From an uncultured candidate division WPS-2 bacterium (lineage in GTDB: Bacteria; Vulcanimicrobiota; Vulcanimicrobiia; Vulcanimicrobiales; Vulcanimicrobiaceae), in contig CALEYW010000090.1 in NCBI GenBank assembly GCA_937927945.1, positions 17,388-81,387 of the forward strand: a stretch of DNA of 64,000 nt, written 5' to 3'. This document shows positions 15,695 through 23,408 of the stretch, one piece after another. A program made the position numbers and the translations under genes. The notes beneath the pieces were generated by a model, which searched no databases, was not told the DNA's origin, and saw nothing but the letters and a program-made list of their open reading frames with translations. How positions within the stretch are numbered: position 1 is the first letter of the stretch; each line of letters begins with the position of its first letter.

Positions 15695-16066
15695 ATGTGG
15701 AGGCGGCTACCCGCTCGGCGGGCGTTGCTGTTTCTGGCCGCGGCAGTGCTGTCAGCGGTCGTCAGCGATTGGGCTATCGAGACAGCTGCGTATCTTGGAC
15801 TCTGGGGCCCGGCGTTCGCGGCGCACGATCAGCGTAGTGTCGTTGCGACCGCGACCGCCGGGCTGGTTCTCGCCCTCGCGGCGATCGTGGTTTCGTTGCT
15901 CGAACGGTGTTGTCGGCGCAAGGGTGTCGTGGTGACGGAGACGTCGGCCGACCAGCAGCTGGTTACGGTCATTCAGGCACATGGCCGTGAGGTCACGGGC
16001 TTCGTGAACGAAGGGATGGGCGCGATGATGCGGGACATGATCAGCGGGGGCATGATGCACCGCTGA
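15695..16066 (+). CDS. Two-helix membrane protein with Met-rich end, leading a two-component operon
   Basis: A 123-residue protein of no family I recognise. It has helices RALLFLAAAVLSAVVSDWAI and TATAGLVLALAAIVVSLL, then a basic CCRRKG stretch and a soluble tail ending GMGAMMRDMISGGMMHR. The Met/His tail resembles metal-binding ends of other proteins in this window. Its stop overlaps the start of the response regulator (TGATG), so it may be an accessory sensor or a target of that two-component system; this is inferred from position only. The 226-bp gap before it shows nothing I can identify. Confidence 0.6.
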   Translation: MWRRLPARRALLFLAAAVLSAVVSDWAIETAAYLGLWGPAFAAHDQRSVVATATAGLVLALAAIVVSLLERCCRRKGVVVTETSADQQLVTVIQAHGREVTGFVNEGMGAMMRDMISGGMMHR

Positions 16067-16770
16067 TGGAGCGCGGCTGGGTGGCCCCAACGTCGCCGAC
16101 GAACCTTCCGATCGTGAGCGAGATCTTGCTTGTCGAGGACGACCCATCGATCTACGAGGCCATCGAACCATACGCTCGTCGTGACGGCAGCAGGTTGGCG
16201 TGGGCCCGCTCGGTGGACGAAGCGGAACGCCACCTAGCCGACCGGACGCCCGAAATCGTGCTCGTCGACCGCGGGCTCCCCGGCCGTTCCGGCGATCAGC
16301 TAGCGCGGGCCCTCGCGGCGTCGTCAGTCCCGTTTATCATGGTAACCGCCCGCTCGGACGAGGATGCGCGCCTGGCCGGATTCGACCTCGGCGCGGACGA
16401 CTACGTGGTTAAGCCCTTCAGCGCAGCCGAACTCATGCGCCGCGTCGCGGTCGTGTTGCGACGCCGGGGCGTCCGGCGCATCGCCGTCTCCGAGTCCGTC
16501 GAGGTCGACCGCGACGCGCACCTCGTCAACGTGCGCGGTTCTGCACTTCCGCTCACTCGGACCGAGTTCGCGCTGGTCGAACAACTCGCGCTCGGTCGGG
16601 ACCGCACGTTCACACGGGGCGAGCTGGTCGAACTCCTCGATCTCGACCTGGAGACATCGGAACGTGCACTCGATTCGCACGTGAAGAACGTGCGCAAGAA
16701 GTTCCGCGACGCGGGGATCGACGTCATCGAAACCGTGGTCGGCGTGGGATACACCTTGGTGCGCCGATGA
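16066..16770 (+). CDS. OmpR-family response regulator
   Basis: A receiver domain plus winged-helix output. From ATG 16066 the acidic pair is in LLVEDDPS, the phospho-acceptor is D68 in VLVDRGLPG, the conserved Thr is in MVTARSDED, and K116 is in YVVKPFSA. The C-terminal OmpR DNA-binding domain contains LPLTRTEFALVEQLA and SHVKNVRKKFRD, ending GVGYTLVRR. GTG 16114 (VSEILLVEDD) would give a more standard N-terminus, whereas ATG 16066 overlaps the preceding stop. It is coupled to the kinase by an ATGA overlap. Signal unknown. Confidence 0.92.
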   Translation: MERGWVAPTSPTNLPIVSEILLVEDDPSIYEAIEPYARRDGSRLAWARSVDEAERHLADRTPEIVLVDRGLPGRSGDQLARALAASSVPFIMVTARSDEDARLAGFDLGADDYVVKPFSAAELMRRVAVVLRRRGVRRIAVSESVEVDRDAHLVNVRGSALPLTRTEFALVEQLALGRDRTFTRGELVELLDLDLETSERALDSHVKNVRKKFRDAGIDVIETVVGVGYTLVRR

Positions 16771-17885
16771 CGATCGCGCGGCGCATCGCCGCGGCCGCCG
16801 TCGTCGCGGCCGCCGTGTCGTTCGCGTGCGCCGCGCTGGGCTTCCGCACCGTCCTGCACCACGAAATGGCCGCCTGGGGAGTTCCCATGGGTTCCGGTCC
16901 TAGCGTGTCGCGGTTGTACGGACTGCTCGATCTGGTCCTCTCGGCTTCGTGCGGCATCGCGGTCTTTCTCGCCGTGCTGCTCGGCATCTGGTTCGGCCGC
17001 GCGGTCGGCGGGCGCGTCTCGGAGATCGACCGCGGTCTGGCGGACTTCGCGGCCGGCAAACTCGAACGGCCGATCGACGATCACGGCTCGGACGAGATGC
17101 ACCGCATCGCGCACAGCGCAAACGAGATGGCGCGCCGTATCTCCGAGAACCTGGACGCAGAGCGCGAGTTGGTCGCCGGGTTGGCACACGACATCGCCCA
17201 TCCGCTGACGGCGCTCCGCAACTCACTGGAGGCAGCCCGCGACGGCCTGGCGGCTGGAGTCGAGCCAGCAGCGGCAGATCGGCTGCTGCGCAGCGTCTCG
17301 GACGTCGAAGGGACGCTGAGCGACCTGCGCGACGTCGCGGCGTCCGAAGCCGGCTTCATCCGCCTCGATTGGACCGTCAGCGATATTTCGAACATCGCGC
17401 AGGGCGCGATCGAGCAGTACCGCGACGTCGCGGCACGGCGGGGAGTGCAGCTCTACGGTGAATTCGGGGACGCTGCGTTCGCCAAGATCGACCAGCGCCG
17501 GCTGGGACGCGTGATCGCAAACCTCATCGTGAACGCGCTGGCGGCAACCTCTCCCGGCGGTTACGTCCGTCTCAGCACGGCGCTCGAGACGGACCAAGCA
17601 GTACTGAGCATCGCGGACTCGGCAGGTCCCGAAGCGTCAGAGAGCTTGCGTGCCGCGTTGCAGGAAGGCGTTCACGGCGGCCTTGGGCTGCGCGTGGTTC
17701 GGTCGCTCGCAGCTGCGATGGACGCCCAGATCGACGTCGCGCAGACCGTCGACGGCTCATCAGTCCAGCTTCGACTCGTTCGCGTACCAGCATCGGAGTC
17801 AGGTCGCGCTCTCGTTTCCAGTTCACACCGTGGGACCGAAACGAATGGGACGTCGCCGGGAACGCAAATTCGTCGAGCGCTGTAG
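16767..17885 (+). CDS. Sensor histidine kinase
   Basis: Two N-terminal helices flank a very short periplasmic part (about residues 28-52), then comes a HAMP linker (GRVSEIDRGLADFAAGKLER). The dimerisation helix reads LVAGLAHDIAHPLTALRN with phospho-acceptor H141. The catalytic domain has an N box (RVIANLIVNALAATSPGGYV), but its G boxes are degenerate (LSIADSAGPEASESL, GGLGLRVVRSLAAAM). The small sensor loop (LHHEMAAWGVPMG) has His and Met residues and could sense metal. ATG 16767 overlaps the response regulator stop. The 50-residue tail after the kinase core is unlike the family and may be non-conserved. Confidence 0.88.
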   Translation: MTIARRIAAAAVVAAAVSFACAALGFRTVLHHEMAAWGVPMGSGPSVSRLYGLLDLVLSASCGIAVFLAVLLGIWFGRAVGGRVSEIDRGLADFAAGKLERPIDDHGSDEMHRIAHSANEMARRISENLDAERELVAGLAHDIAHPLTALRNSLEAARDGLAAGVEPAAADRLLRSVSDVEGTLSDLRDVAASEAGFIRLDWTVSDISNIAQGAIEQYRDVAARRGVQLYGEFGDAAFAKIDQRRLGRVIANLIVNALAATSPGGYVRLSTALETDQAVLSIADSAGPEASESLRAALQEGVHGGLGLRVVRSLAAAMDAQIDVAQTVDGSSVQLRLVRVPASESGRALVSSSHRGTETNGTSPGTQIRRAL

Positions 17886-17964
17886 CCAGACGATAGGGCA
17901 ACCCGGAGCGCTCGCCACTGCCAAAACGTGGCTTTGCAGAGACGCTTTCGAAAGTGAGGAACCC

Positions 17965-18255
17965 GTGGATAAAAGGCATCCGTCGATGTCCCGTCGCGAA
18001 GCTATCACCTTGGTGTCGGTCGTTCCCACCGTCGCACTTGGACTTGCGGGATCCATGTCGGCGCCTGCCGAGGCGAAGACCTCGCAGAAGGCCGCCAAGT
18101 ATCAAAACCACCCGAAGGGCGCCCAGAAGTGTTCGGGCTGTCGATTCTACATTCCGAACGCGAAAGAGCCGAAGAAAAACGGCACCTGCCAGATCGTTGA
18201 GGGCAGCATCAGCCCGAATGGTTGGTGCGCTTTGTACGTCCCGAAGAGCAAGTAA
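17965..18255 (+). CDS. High-potential iron-sulfur protein (HiPIP)
   Basis: A small exported [4Fe-4S] electron carrier that shuttles electrons in the periplasm, for example to terminal oxidases. A Tat signal (SRREAITLVSVVPTVALGLA) leads to a short mature domain with the four HiPIP cysteines: KCSGC (C-x2-C), NGTCQIV and GWCALYVP. GTG 17965 has GAGGA four bases upstream; ATG 17986 (MSRREAI) is an alternative that places the twin arginine at the start. The mature domain of about 60 residues is typical. It follows the two-component genes by 79 bp in the same direction. Confidence 0.88.
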   Translation: MDKRHPSMSRREAITLVSVVPTVALGLAGSMSAPAEAKTSQKAAKYQNHPKGAQKCSGCRFYIPNAKEPKKNGTCQIVEGSISPNGWCALYVPKSK

Positions 18256-18310
18256 CCGGGGCGAACGAGACTCGTTCGTTCGTTGGTTCCCGTTGCCATA
18301 TACCTCGCCA

Positions 18311-18505
18311 ATGAAGATCGCGCAACTGGCACGCGAAGCGGGGACCACGGTCGAAACGGTACGGTACTATCGACGAATAGCACACCTACCAATTCCGACG
18401 CGCAGCGTCTTAGCAAGAACAGTACGAGCTCGTGTCGCTGCCTCCCGCAGCGAACGCTTTCATCGCCCAAGTCCCCGCCGCACACACGACGCAACAGAGG
18501 GTTGA
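18311..18505 (+). pseudogene. MerR-family regulator remnant
   Basis: ATG 18311 begins MKIAQLAREAGTTVETVRYY followed by RRIAHLPIPTRS, an unmistakable MerR helix-turn-helix start (compare ETIRYYERIGLLP). After about 32 residues the frame loses all similarity and ends at 18505. Residual similarity in another frame (QEQYELVSLP, preceded by a TAG) hints at frameshift decay. With the perfect MerR-type operator 90 bp downstream, this looks like the relic of a metal-responsive, possibly mercury, regulator. Confidence 0.65.
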
Positions 18506-18595
18506 GGCCATTGTGGCGGCTTGCGCACCAGCGAGCGCGACGGGGTGGAAAGCTCTACCCCTTGGCTCGTCATCATCCATGGTTTCAGGCTACAC

Positions 18596-18613
18596 TCCGT
18601 ACCTCGGTACGGA
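18596..18613. promoter_or_regulatory. Perfect MerR-type operator TCCGTACCTCGGTACGGA
   Basis: An 18-bp dyad with 8-bp perfect arms. It contains CCGTAC-N4-GTACGG, the same half-sites and spacing as the mer operator of Tn501-type mercury resistance loci. On the minus strand GTGATT and TAGCCT flank it with a 20-bp spacer, the long spacing used by MerR activators. No intact target gene is adjacent: the CcdA-like gene ends 60 bp away and is transcribed towards the site. The 18256-18673 gap (418 bp) otherwise holds only the MerR relic. Confidence 0.65.
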
Positions 18614-18673
18614 ATCACGTCCTTCCGCAAACCGTTTACTTTGCTCAGGGTCTCGGGCCGCGAACGTTTTCGT

Positions 18674-19567
18674 TCAACGTACTGGATGCGATCCGCCTCG
18701 AGCGCGACGTATCGGCGTCACGATCCCGAACGCGACGACGCCGGCGAGCGCGACGAGCATTGCGACCTGGACCCCAATCGGGAGTCGCCCGAGTGCTAGT
18801 GACGCTGCGCCCGCGACGCCGGACGACCATCGTGTCCATTCGACCAGGAAATCTGGAGTAATCGTGCTCTGGCCGGTCGCGGCGATCGTGAGCGCCATCG
18901 CGGCCATGACGACGAAAATACCGCCGGCGGTGAGATCGGTCCACAGGACCGGGTGGCCGAGCACGAGGACGGTTTCGCGACGAAACAAGCGCGACTTCAA
19001 TCGCTCGCCCAGGTTCCACCGTTCCCACGCCAGTGCTGCCACGAAGAGTGGGAACACCATGCCGAACACATATGCGACGCCAAGGCCCAGGCCGCCGATC
19101 GGCGACGCGGACAAGGCCGATAGCGCGATGACGCCGACGAGCACCGGTGCGCAACACGAACTCACCACGCCGGAAACTGCGCCGAGCAGGAAGGTCGAAC
19201 CGACGCTTCCGTGAGCGCTGGACCGAAAGGGCAGCGACGGCATCGGTATGGCGGGGGCGCGGCCCACGATCGACGCTAGGCCGAGCGCGAGCAGCACGAT
19301 CCCGACGAGACCGTACGCGAGGCGATGATACGACGCGAAGATGTGGCCGAGGGCGCCGACCCCCCAGACCACCGGTAGCAGCACCGCTCCGACGCCGGCC
19401 GCGAACACCAGCGTCGTGAGGGGCAAGCGAAGGCGGCCTTGCCGCAGCGCCGTGGCGACGAAGGTCGGCATGAGCGACACCACGCAACACGGCGCGAACA
19501 GCGCCAGAATGCCGCCCAGGAACGCTGCGATGAGAGAACTGGAGTAGACCAGCGCGCTCCCGCTCAA
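18674..19567 (-). CDS. CcdA/DsbD-like membrane protein with double-cysteine motifs
   Basis: A 297-residue membrane protein related to CcdA, which carries electrons across the membrane through paired cysteines. Instead of the usual single Cys per repeat it has CC pairs in two internal repeats: ALFAPCCVVSLMPTFVATAL near residue 27 and GVVSSCCAPVLVGVIAL near residue 137. About eight helices are visible. TTG 19567 overlaps the stop of the glutaredoxin-like gene (TTGA), and both follow the predicted selenocysteine peroxiredoxin. Supplying electrons to the periplasmic peroxiredoxin and the thiol protein is a reasonable inference. Adjacent MerR remnants may indicate an older metal-resistance cassette. 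Confidence 0.75.
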   Translation of the reverse strand: MSGSALVYSSSLIAAFLGGILALFAPCCVVSLMPTFVATALRQGRLRLPLTTLVFAAGVGAVLLPVVWGVGALGHIFASYHRLAYGLVGIVLLALGLASIVGRAPAIPMPSLPFRSSAHGSVGSTFLLGAVSGVVSSCCAPVLVGVIALSALSASPIGGLGLGVAYVFGMVFPLFVAALAWERWNLGERLKSRLFRRETVLVLGHPVLWTDLTAGGIFVVMAAMALTIAATGQSTITPDFLVEWTRWSSGVAGAASLALGRLPIGVQVAMLVALAGVVAFGIVTPIRRARGGSHPVR

Positions 19568-19845
19568 GTCGAGGCCATCATCGAGGTGAGCTGTTTGCGC
19601 AGCGCGCGTTCGGAAATACGCCCATATGCCCAGAGCACGCCGTCCAGATAAAGCGCCGGCGGAAACGGCACGCCGTCGTGCCGGACGAGGCGCGTTCCAC
19701 CCTCATCGTCCCACCCCAGCTCGTCGATCCGCAGCGGAAGGCCCTCACGCGCCAAGCGGTTGAGGACCTCGTGCGCCTGCGCGCAAAAGTGGCAAAGCGG
19801 CGCCGTCACAAGCAGCGCAACGATCGGCGAGTCTACGGTCGGCAA
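19564..19845 (-). CDS. Glutaredoxin/thioredoxin-like protein with CxxC
   Basis: A 93-residue thioredoxin-fold protein. The N-terminal strand and active site read VALLVTAPLCHFCAQAHEVL, a CHFC redox centre; VPFPPALYLDGVLWAYGRIS later supplies the cis-Pro region expected in glutaredoxins. There is no signal peptide, so it acts in the cytoplasm, perhaps passing electrons to the CcdA-like protein encoded by the next gene, which it overlaps by four bases. TTG 19845 is the only near start; it lies four bases after the stop of the peroxiredoxin gene. Confidence 0.75.
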   Translation of the reverse strand: MPTVDSPIVALLVTAPLCHFCAQAHEVLNRLAREGLPLRIDELGWDDEGGTRLVRHDGVPFPPALYLDGVLWAYGRISERALRKQLTSMMAST

Positions 19846-19849
19846 AATC

Positions 19850-20503
19850 CTAGCCCCGTATTCCCTTGAGTGCGGCGATCACGTCATTCACGGGCACGTG
19901 CATCGTCTCGGGCGCGAGCTCTTTCCACGCAATGCGTCCCTTCGCATCGAGCACGAAGATCGAGTGATTGTCGACCGGACCCATGTCCATGCCGGACGGC
20001 AATCGGAAGGCTCCGAAACTCGAACCGACGCGGTGCGCCGTGTCTTCGAGGAGCGGGAAGCCCAAGCGGAGCTGCGCCGCGAGCGACCGCGACGTCGCGA
20101 TTGGATCGACGCTGACACCGACGACCCGAGCGTGGAGTGCGGTGAGTTCACCGAGGTTCTGCTGCAGCTCGACCAGCTGCTGTTGACAAGCGCCTCAACC
20201 CGCGCCTTCGTAGAAGTAGACCACCACGGGCGAGCCGCGCATCTGCGCCAAGCTTACTTCCGGGCCGGCAGTGGACGGCAAGGCGAGCCGTTCGGCAGAC
20301 GCAAGCTCCCCCGACGAGGCGGATGTGCCCACCGTCGTCCCGGGTTGACCACTTCCCTGTCGTCCAATGAAGGCGGCCACACCCACGAGAATGAGCACCA
20401 CGAGGATGCCGGCGGTCGCGATGATCGCCGTGCGACGCGGCGCTGTGGTCGTTCCGTGTCGGGATTCTTGGCCTAATCTGACTTTTATCGCTCCATCCTC
20501 CAA
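19850..20503 (-). CDS. Membrane-anchored AhpC/TSA-type peroxiredoxin, predicted selenoprotein (UxxC)
   Basis: Read through an in-frame UGA at complement(20195..20197) this is a single 217-residue protein. Residues 1-26 are cytoplasmic, a helix follows (TAIIATAGILVVLILVGVAA), then an extracytoplasmic peroxiredoxin domain. Upstream of the UGA the sequence is SPVVVYFYEGAG and downstream GACQQQLVELQQNLGELTAL, then HARVVGVSVDP, FPLLEDTAHRVGSSFGAFRL and DNHSIFVLDAKGRIAWKELA. In this family the motif is FYRGAWCPAC, so the UGA is exactly at the first, peroxidatic Cys, giving U103-G-A-C106. The frame has no other stop. The hairpin at 20164-20180 lies at SECIS distance. Without recoding it would be two meaningless fragments. 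Nonsense decay is the alternative, but the unbroken homology argues against it. Confidence 0.82.
20164..20180 (-). promoter_or_regulatory. Candidate bacterial SECIS hairpin for the peroxiredoxin UGA
   Basis: In the mRNA, 14 nucleotides after the UGA, GCAGCU pairs with AGCUGC around the loop GGUCG. The E. coli fdhF SECIS has its apical loop starting GGUC, recognised by SelB, about 18 nucleotides after the UGA; here the loop starts 20 nucleotides after. Stem, loop and distance all fit. Folding and SelB binding are untested. Confidence 0.65.
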
Positions 20504-20694
20504 CGCTCAAGAGCCCGGTCCGGGCAACGCCATCGAACCAGGGTGAGATGGACATCGTGTGGAGACGCGCGCCTCCGCGCGGTTACCTCCATACCCTCTC
20601 CACACCGAGCCGCCATGCTTCGAGTCGAGAGTGCCCTCAGGAGATGTGCGCGTCCGCTTTCATAATCGCCACAAAAAAGGGAGATCGCACCGCG

Positions 20695-21411
20695 ATGCCG
20701 CCCGCGACCGCCCCAACCCGACCGACTCAGCCCGCTCGCCGCAACGCGCGCGGGAGCCCTCCCCCGCGCTCGCCGAAACGCGGGATCCCGCTTTCTTGGA
20801 TCTTCGTAATGGTCGGCGCCCTGGCGATTGCCGCGGTCGGCACCGTCAACCACGTGCTTAGGGCACCATCGCCCATCGCGACGCCGACGCCGGGCACGAA
20901 TGCGAACGCTCCGGGAATCCCAATTCGCGACGGCACGGTGGTCGGCACGGCAGGGTTCGCGTTAGGCGATTCCGTCGCCGGCGGCCAAGGACAGGCGGTC
21001 GACGGTATCGCGTGCAGCGCGCAAGAGTACGCCACGGTCCACGTTCATGCGCATCTCGCGCTGTTCGTGAAAGGCAAACAGGTCGCCGTTCCGGCAAACG
21101 CCGGAATACCAAGCAATGGCGGGCGCGCAATGTGCCTGTACTGGCTGCACACGCACGATGCGACGGGGATCGTGCACGTCGAGTCCCCCGTGGCGAACGT
21201 CTTTACCCTCGGTCACTTCTTCGACATCTGGGGACAGCGGCTCGAGCGCTCGCGTGTGGCAGGCTTCGCTGGTCCGGTGCGCGCGTACGTCAACGGCGCG
21301 CTCTACGAAGGCGATCTGCGCACGATTCCGTTGATCGCGCATCAGGAGATCACCCTGGAGGTCGGCTCCTACGTTTCACCGCCCCGCTATGTCTTTCCGG
21401 AGAACGAATGA
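20695..21411 (+). CDS. Membrane-anchored protein with HTHDxTGxxHxE motif, function unknown
   Basis: A 238-residue protein with an N-terminal anchor (SWIFVMVGALAIAAVGTVNH) and an extracytoplasmic domain. The conserved-looking part is TVHVHAHLALFVKGKQVAVP, then CLYWLHTHDATGIVHVES and FFDIWGQRLERSRVAGFAG. The many histidines (VHVHAH, HTHD, HVE) suggest a metal site. I believe such proteins recur near CcdA/TlpA-type redox genes, but I cannot name a family. ATG 20695 is chosen because the sequence before it lacks coding character. It overlaps the next gene by four bases (ATGA). Confidence 0.65.
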   Translation: MPPATAPTRPTQPARRNARGSPPPRSPKRGIPLSWIFVMVGALAIAAVGTVNHVLRAPSPIATPTPGTNANAPGIPIRDGTVVGTAGFALGDSVAGGQGQAVDGIACSAQEYATVHVHAHLALFVKGKQVAVPANAGIPSNGGRAMCLYWLHTHDATGIVHVESPVANVFTLGHFFDIWGQRLERSRVAGFAGPVRAYVNGALYEGDLRTIPLIAHQEITLEVGSYVSPPRYVFPENE

Positions 21412-21827
21412 GACTTTTCACTGACCGCAAGTCGCCCTCTCCGCCGATCGCAGCATCGGCTTCCGGCTACGCCGCTCCCAAGTCGAACATGCTCGCATGC
21501 TGCTTCAATCCGCGCGTGCTCATCGGGATCGGCCTGGCCATCGGAGGTGTCGCTTTCTTTGCGCCGGGCCTGCTGCGCACTGTCGTGCCGTACCTGTTGT
21601 ACTTGATCTGTCCGCTCTCAATGGTGCTGATGATGTTCATGATGAACCGCAGCGACGGCATGAAGGGAAACGCCGCGCCGGGTTCATCGGATCCTGAAGG
21701 GGCCACGCGGCTCAACCAGATGCAAGCGCAACTCCATGACATGGAATCGCGGTATCTCGCACTGAAAGCAGAGCGTTCGGGCTCGGACGGCGCCATGCAG
21801 GGATCGGAGGCCGGCGTCCAACGTTGA
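21408..21827 (+). CDS. Small membrane protein, DUF2933-like
   Basis: A 139-residue protein: a polar N-terminus, then CCFNPRVLIGIGLAIGGVAF with a Cys pair, then LLRTVVPYLLYLICPLSMVL and MMFMMNR, and finally a coiled, polar tail (LNQMQAQLHDMESRYLALKA). The two-helix core with LICPLSMVLMMFMM resembles DUF2933 membrane proteins found in copper and thiol-redox loci; this match is tentative. Its start overlaps the upstream stop (ATGA) and its stop overlaps the TTG of the TlpA-like gene, so it belongs to the same operon. Confidence 0.6.
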   Translation: MRLFTDRKSPSPPIAASASGYAAPKSNMLACCFNPRVLIGIGLAIGGVAFFAPGLLRTVVPYLLYLICPLSMVLMMFMMNRSDGMKGNAAPGSSDPEGATRLNQMQAQLHDMESRYLALKAERSGSDGAMQGSEAGVQR

Positions 21828-22348
21828 TCTCGAAGGCTTTGGGAGCGTCTGCGATCGCGTTGCTTTATGGATGCGCGAGCTGGTCCAGCCCTGATTCCAA
21901 CCCGCCGGCCAACCACCCGCTGATCGGAAAGCCTGTTCCTAGCTTCGCCGTACCGCGGCTTGAAGGCGGAATCGGTGCTCTGCGCGATTATCGCGGGCAC
22001 ACGGTATTAGCCAACGTCTGGGCTACTTGGTGTCCGCCGTGCCGGCACGAAATGCCGGCGCTGCAGCGCCTCTCACGCGCATATGCGGCCCGAGGTCTGA
22101 TCGTCGTAGGACTGGACCAGGGCGAGGGCGACGACGTCGTTCGCCGCTACGTCCGCTCGATCGGTGTGACGTATCCGATCCTGATGGACCGCGACCAGCG
22201 GTATGGCGAAGCCTTTCTGGTCGTGGGTCTTCCGACCAGCGTGTTCGTCCGAGCGGACGGCACCGTGGCTGCAGTCGTCGACGGCGAGATGAGCTACCGG
22301 CAGATGGTCGACCGAAGCGATAGCGCGCTCGCAAAGCATGCTCGGTAG
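21824..22348 (+). CDS. TlpA/ResA-like thiol-disulfide oxidoreductase, lipoprotein
   Basis: A 174-residue periplasmic thioredoxin-like protein that keeps haem-binding or copper-site cysteines reduced during cytochrome assembly. The lipobox LLYGC near residue 17 suggests a lipid anchor. The redoxin domain contains VLANVWATWCPPCRHEMPAL (active site CPPC), VVGLDQGEGDDVVRRYV and VGLPTSVFVRADG with the cis-Pro. TTG 21824 overlaps the preceding stop. The next gene is a Sco1-like protein, which supports a role in cytochrome oxidase assembly. Confidence 0.88.
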   Translation: MISKALGASAIALLYGCASWSSPDSNPPANHPLIGKPVPSFAVPRLEGGIGALRDYRGHTVLANVWATWCPPCRHEMPALQRLSRAYAARGLIVVGLDQGEGDDVVRRYVRSIGVTYPILMDRDQRYGEAFLVVGLPTSVFVRADGTVAAVVDGEMSYRQMVDRSDSALAKHAR

Positions 22349-22363
22349 TTATCAGGAGGGACC

Positions 22364-22999
22364 GTGCGTACGCCATTGCTCGTCGTACTCGCAGCGTTGA
22401 CCGCTTGCGCTCAAGTCGCAGGCCACGGCTCCGCCGCCCGCACCAGCCCCGGCGGCAGTGTCGGTTATGGGCCTGCACCGGACTTCACCCTTCCGAACGT
22501 CGCTGGCGGCCGATTCACGTTGTCCGGCGAGGCAGCGGCCCACCGCGTCGTCGTGCTGACATTCGTCACGGCCGACTGTCGGGAAGAGTGCCCGAAGGTG
22601 GAAGCGGTGCTTCGAGCGGCGGCCCGCACGCTACAGTCCGGTGCCAGGCTCGCGCGATCGGTCGAGATCGCGACGATCGAGCTCGACCCCGCGACGAACG
22701 GCTTGCCGGCGGTACGACTGCTGCGCCAACGGCTCTGGCCGGCTCGCGGTTGGGACTTCCTGCGCGGCTCGCCTGCAGAAACAGCGCACGTCCTACGCGA
22801 TTATGATGTCTACGTCGAACCGCGCGCGAGGCACAAGGACCTCGTCCACTCTTCATACGTGTACATCGTAGACGATCGACTGCGGCAGGTTGATCTTCTG
22901 GCTCTCGGCGTCAATCTGACATCCGGCAAACTCCTCGAAGCGATCGACGCCGCTGCGGCGCATCGCCTGTACGACGCCAGCACACCAGGCGGAACGTGA
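22364..22999 (+). CDS. SCO1/SenC-family copper chaperone, lipoprotein
   Basis: Sco proteins deliver copper to, or reduce, the CuA site of cytochrome oxidase. A strong AGGAGGG precedes GTG 22364. The lipobox is LTACAQ near residue 15. The Sco motif is present as TFVTADCREECPKVEAVL (C-x3-C-P), and the distal conserved histidine is in HKDLVHSSYVYIVDD. At 211 residues the length is normal. It overlaps the following gene by four bases (GTGA). Between TlpA and CcdA genes it fits a cytochrome c/oxidase biogenesis operon. Confidence 0.88.
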   Translation: MRTPLLVVLAALTACAQVAGHGSAARTSPGGSVGYGPAPDFTLPNVAGGRFTLSGEAAAHRVVVLTFVTADCREECPKVEAVLRAAARTLQSGARLARSVEIATIELDPATNGLPAVRLLRQRLWPARGWDFLRGSPAETAHVLRDYDVYVEPRARHKDLVHSSYVYIVDDRLRQVDLLALGVNLTSGKLLEAIDAAAAHRLYDASTPGGT

Positions 23000-23408
23000 C
23001 GACATCGTCGGTTGCGGCGTACGCCGCGGCGCTCGTCGTGCTCACTCCGGCCATCGCGCTCGCGAACGCGTCACCGCACGCGACCGTCTACCCGATCCGA
23101 CCCCGAGTGATTTCTTGCACAACGACAAACTGGTCATTGCGGACGGCCAGAGCACCATCGCCTCCGTCATCACGACGAGCGGCTGGAATTTGGACGACGT
23201 GGTGGGTCGCGCTCGCGCGCTGGCCGGCATGTCCCCCAATCCACTGCGGAGCTTGGAACTTGCTGCGATCGAAGGGATCAGCGCATTCTGCGGTGGCGAC
23301 ATCGCGACGGCGACCGTCGTGCTGATCGCGGTCGTGTCGTTCGTCGGTCTCATCGTCGCCGGCGCCGGCCTCGCGTGGGTCGCCTTCCGTTTATGGGCGG
23401 CGGGGTGA
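22996..23408 (+). pseudogene. Secreted single-helix protein, apparently frameshifted
   Basis: GTG 22996 gives a signal peptide (VAAYAAALVVLTPAIALANA) then SPHATVYP. A one-base shift at about 23092 is needed to continue as DPTPSDFLHNDKLVIADGQS, then WNLDDVVGRARALAGMSPNP and a C-terminal helix (TATVVLIAVVSFVGLIVAG). Both parts fit one exported, C-terminally anchored protein between the Sco1 and CcdA genes, and the ends overlap both neighbours. Either a real frameshift, a sequencing error, or two separate small genes (the second from TTG 23115). Family unknown. Confidence 0.5.
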
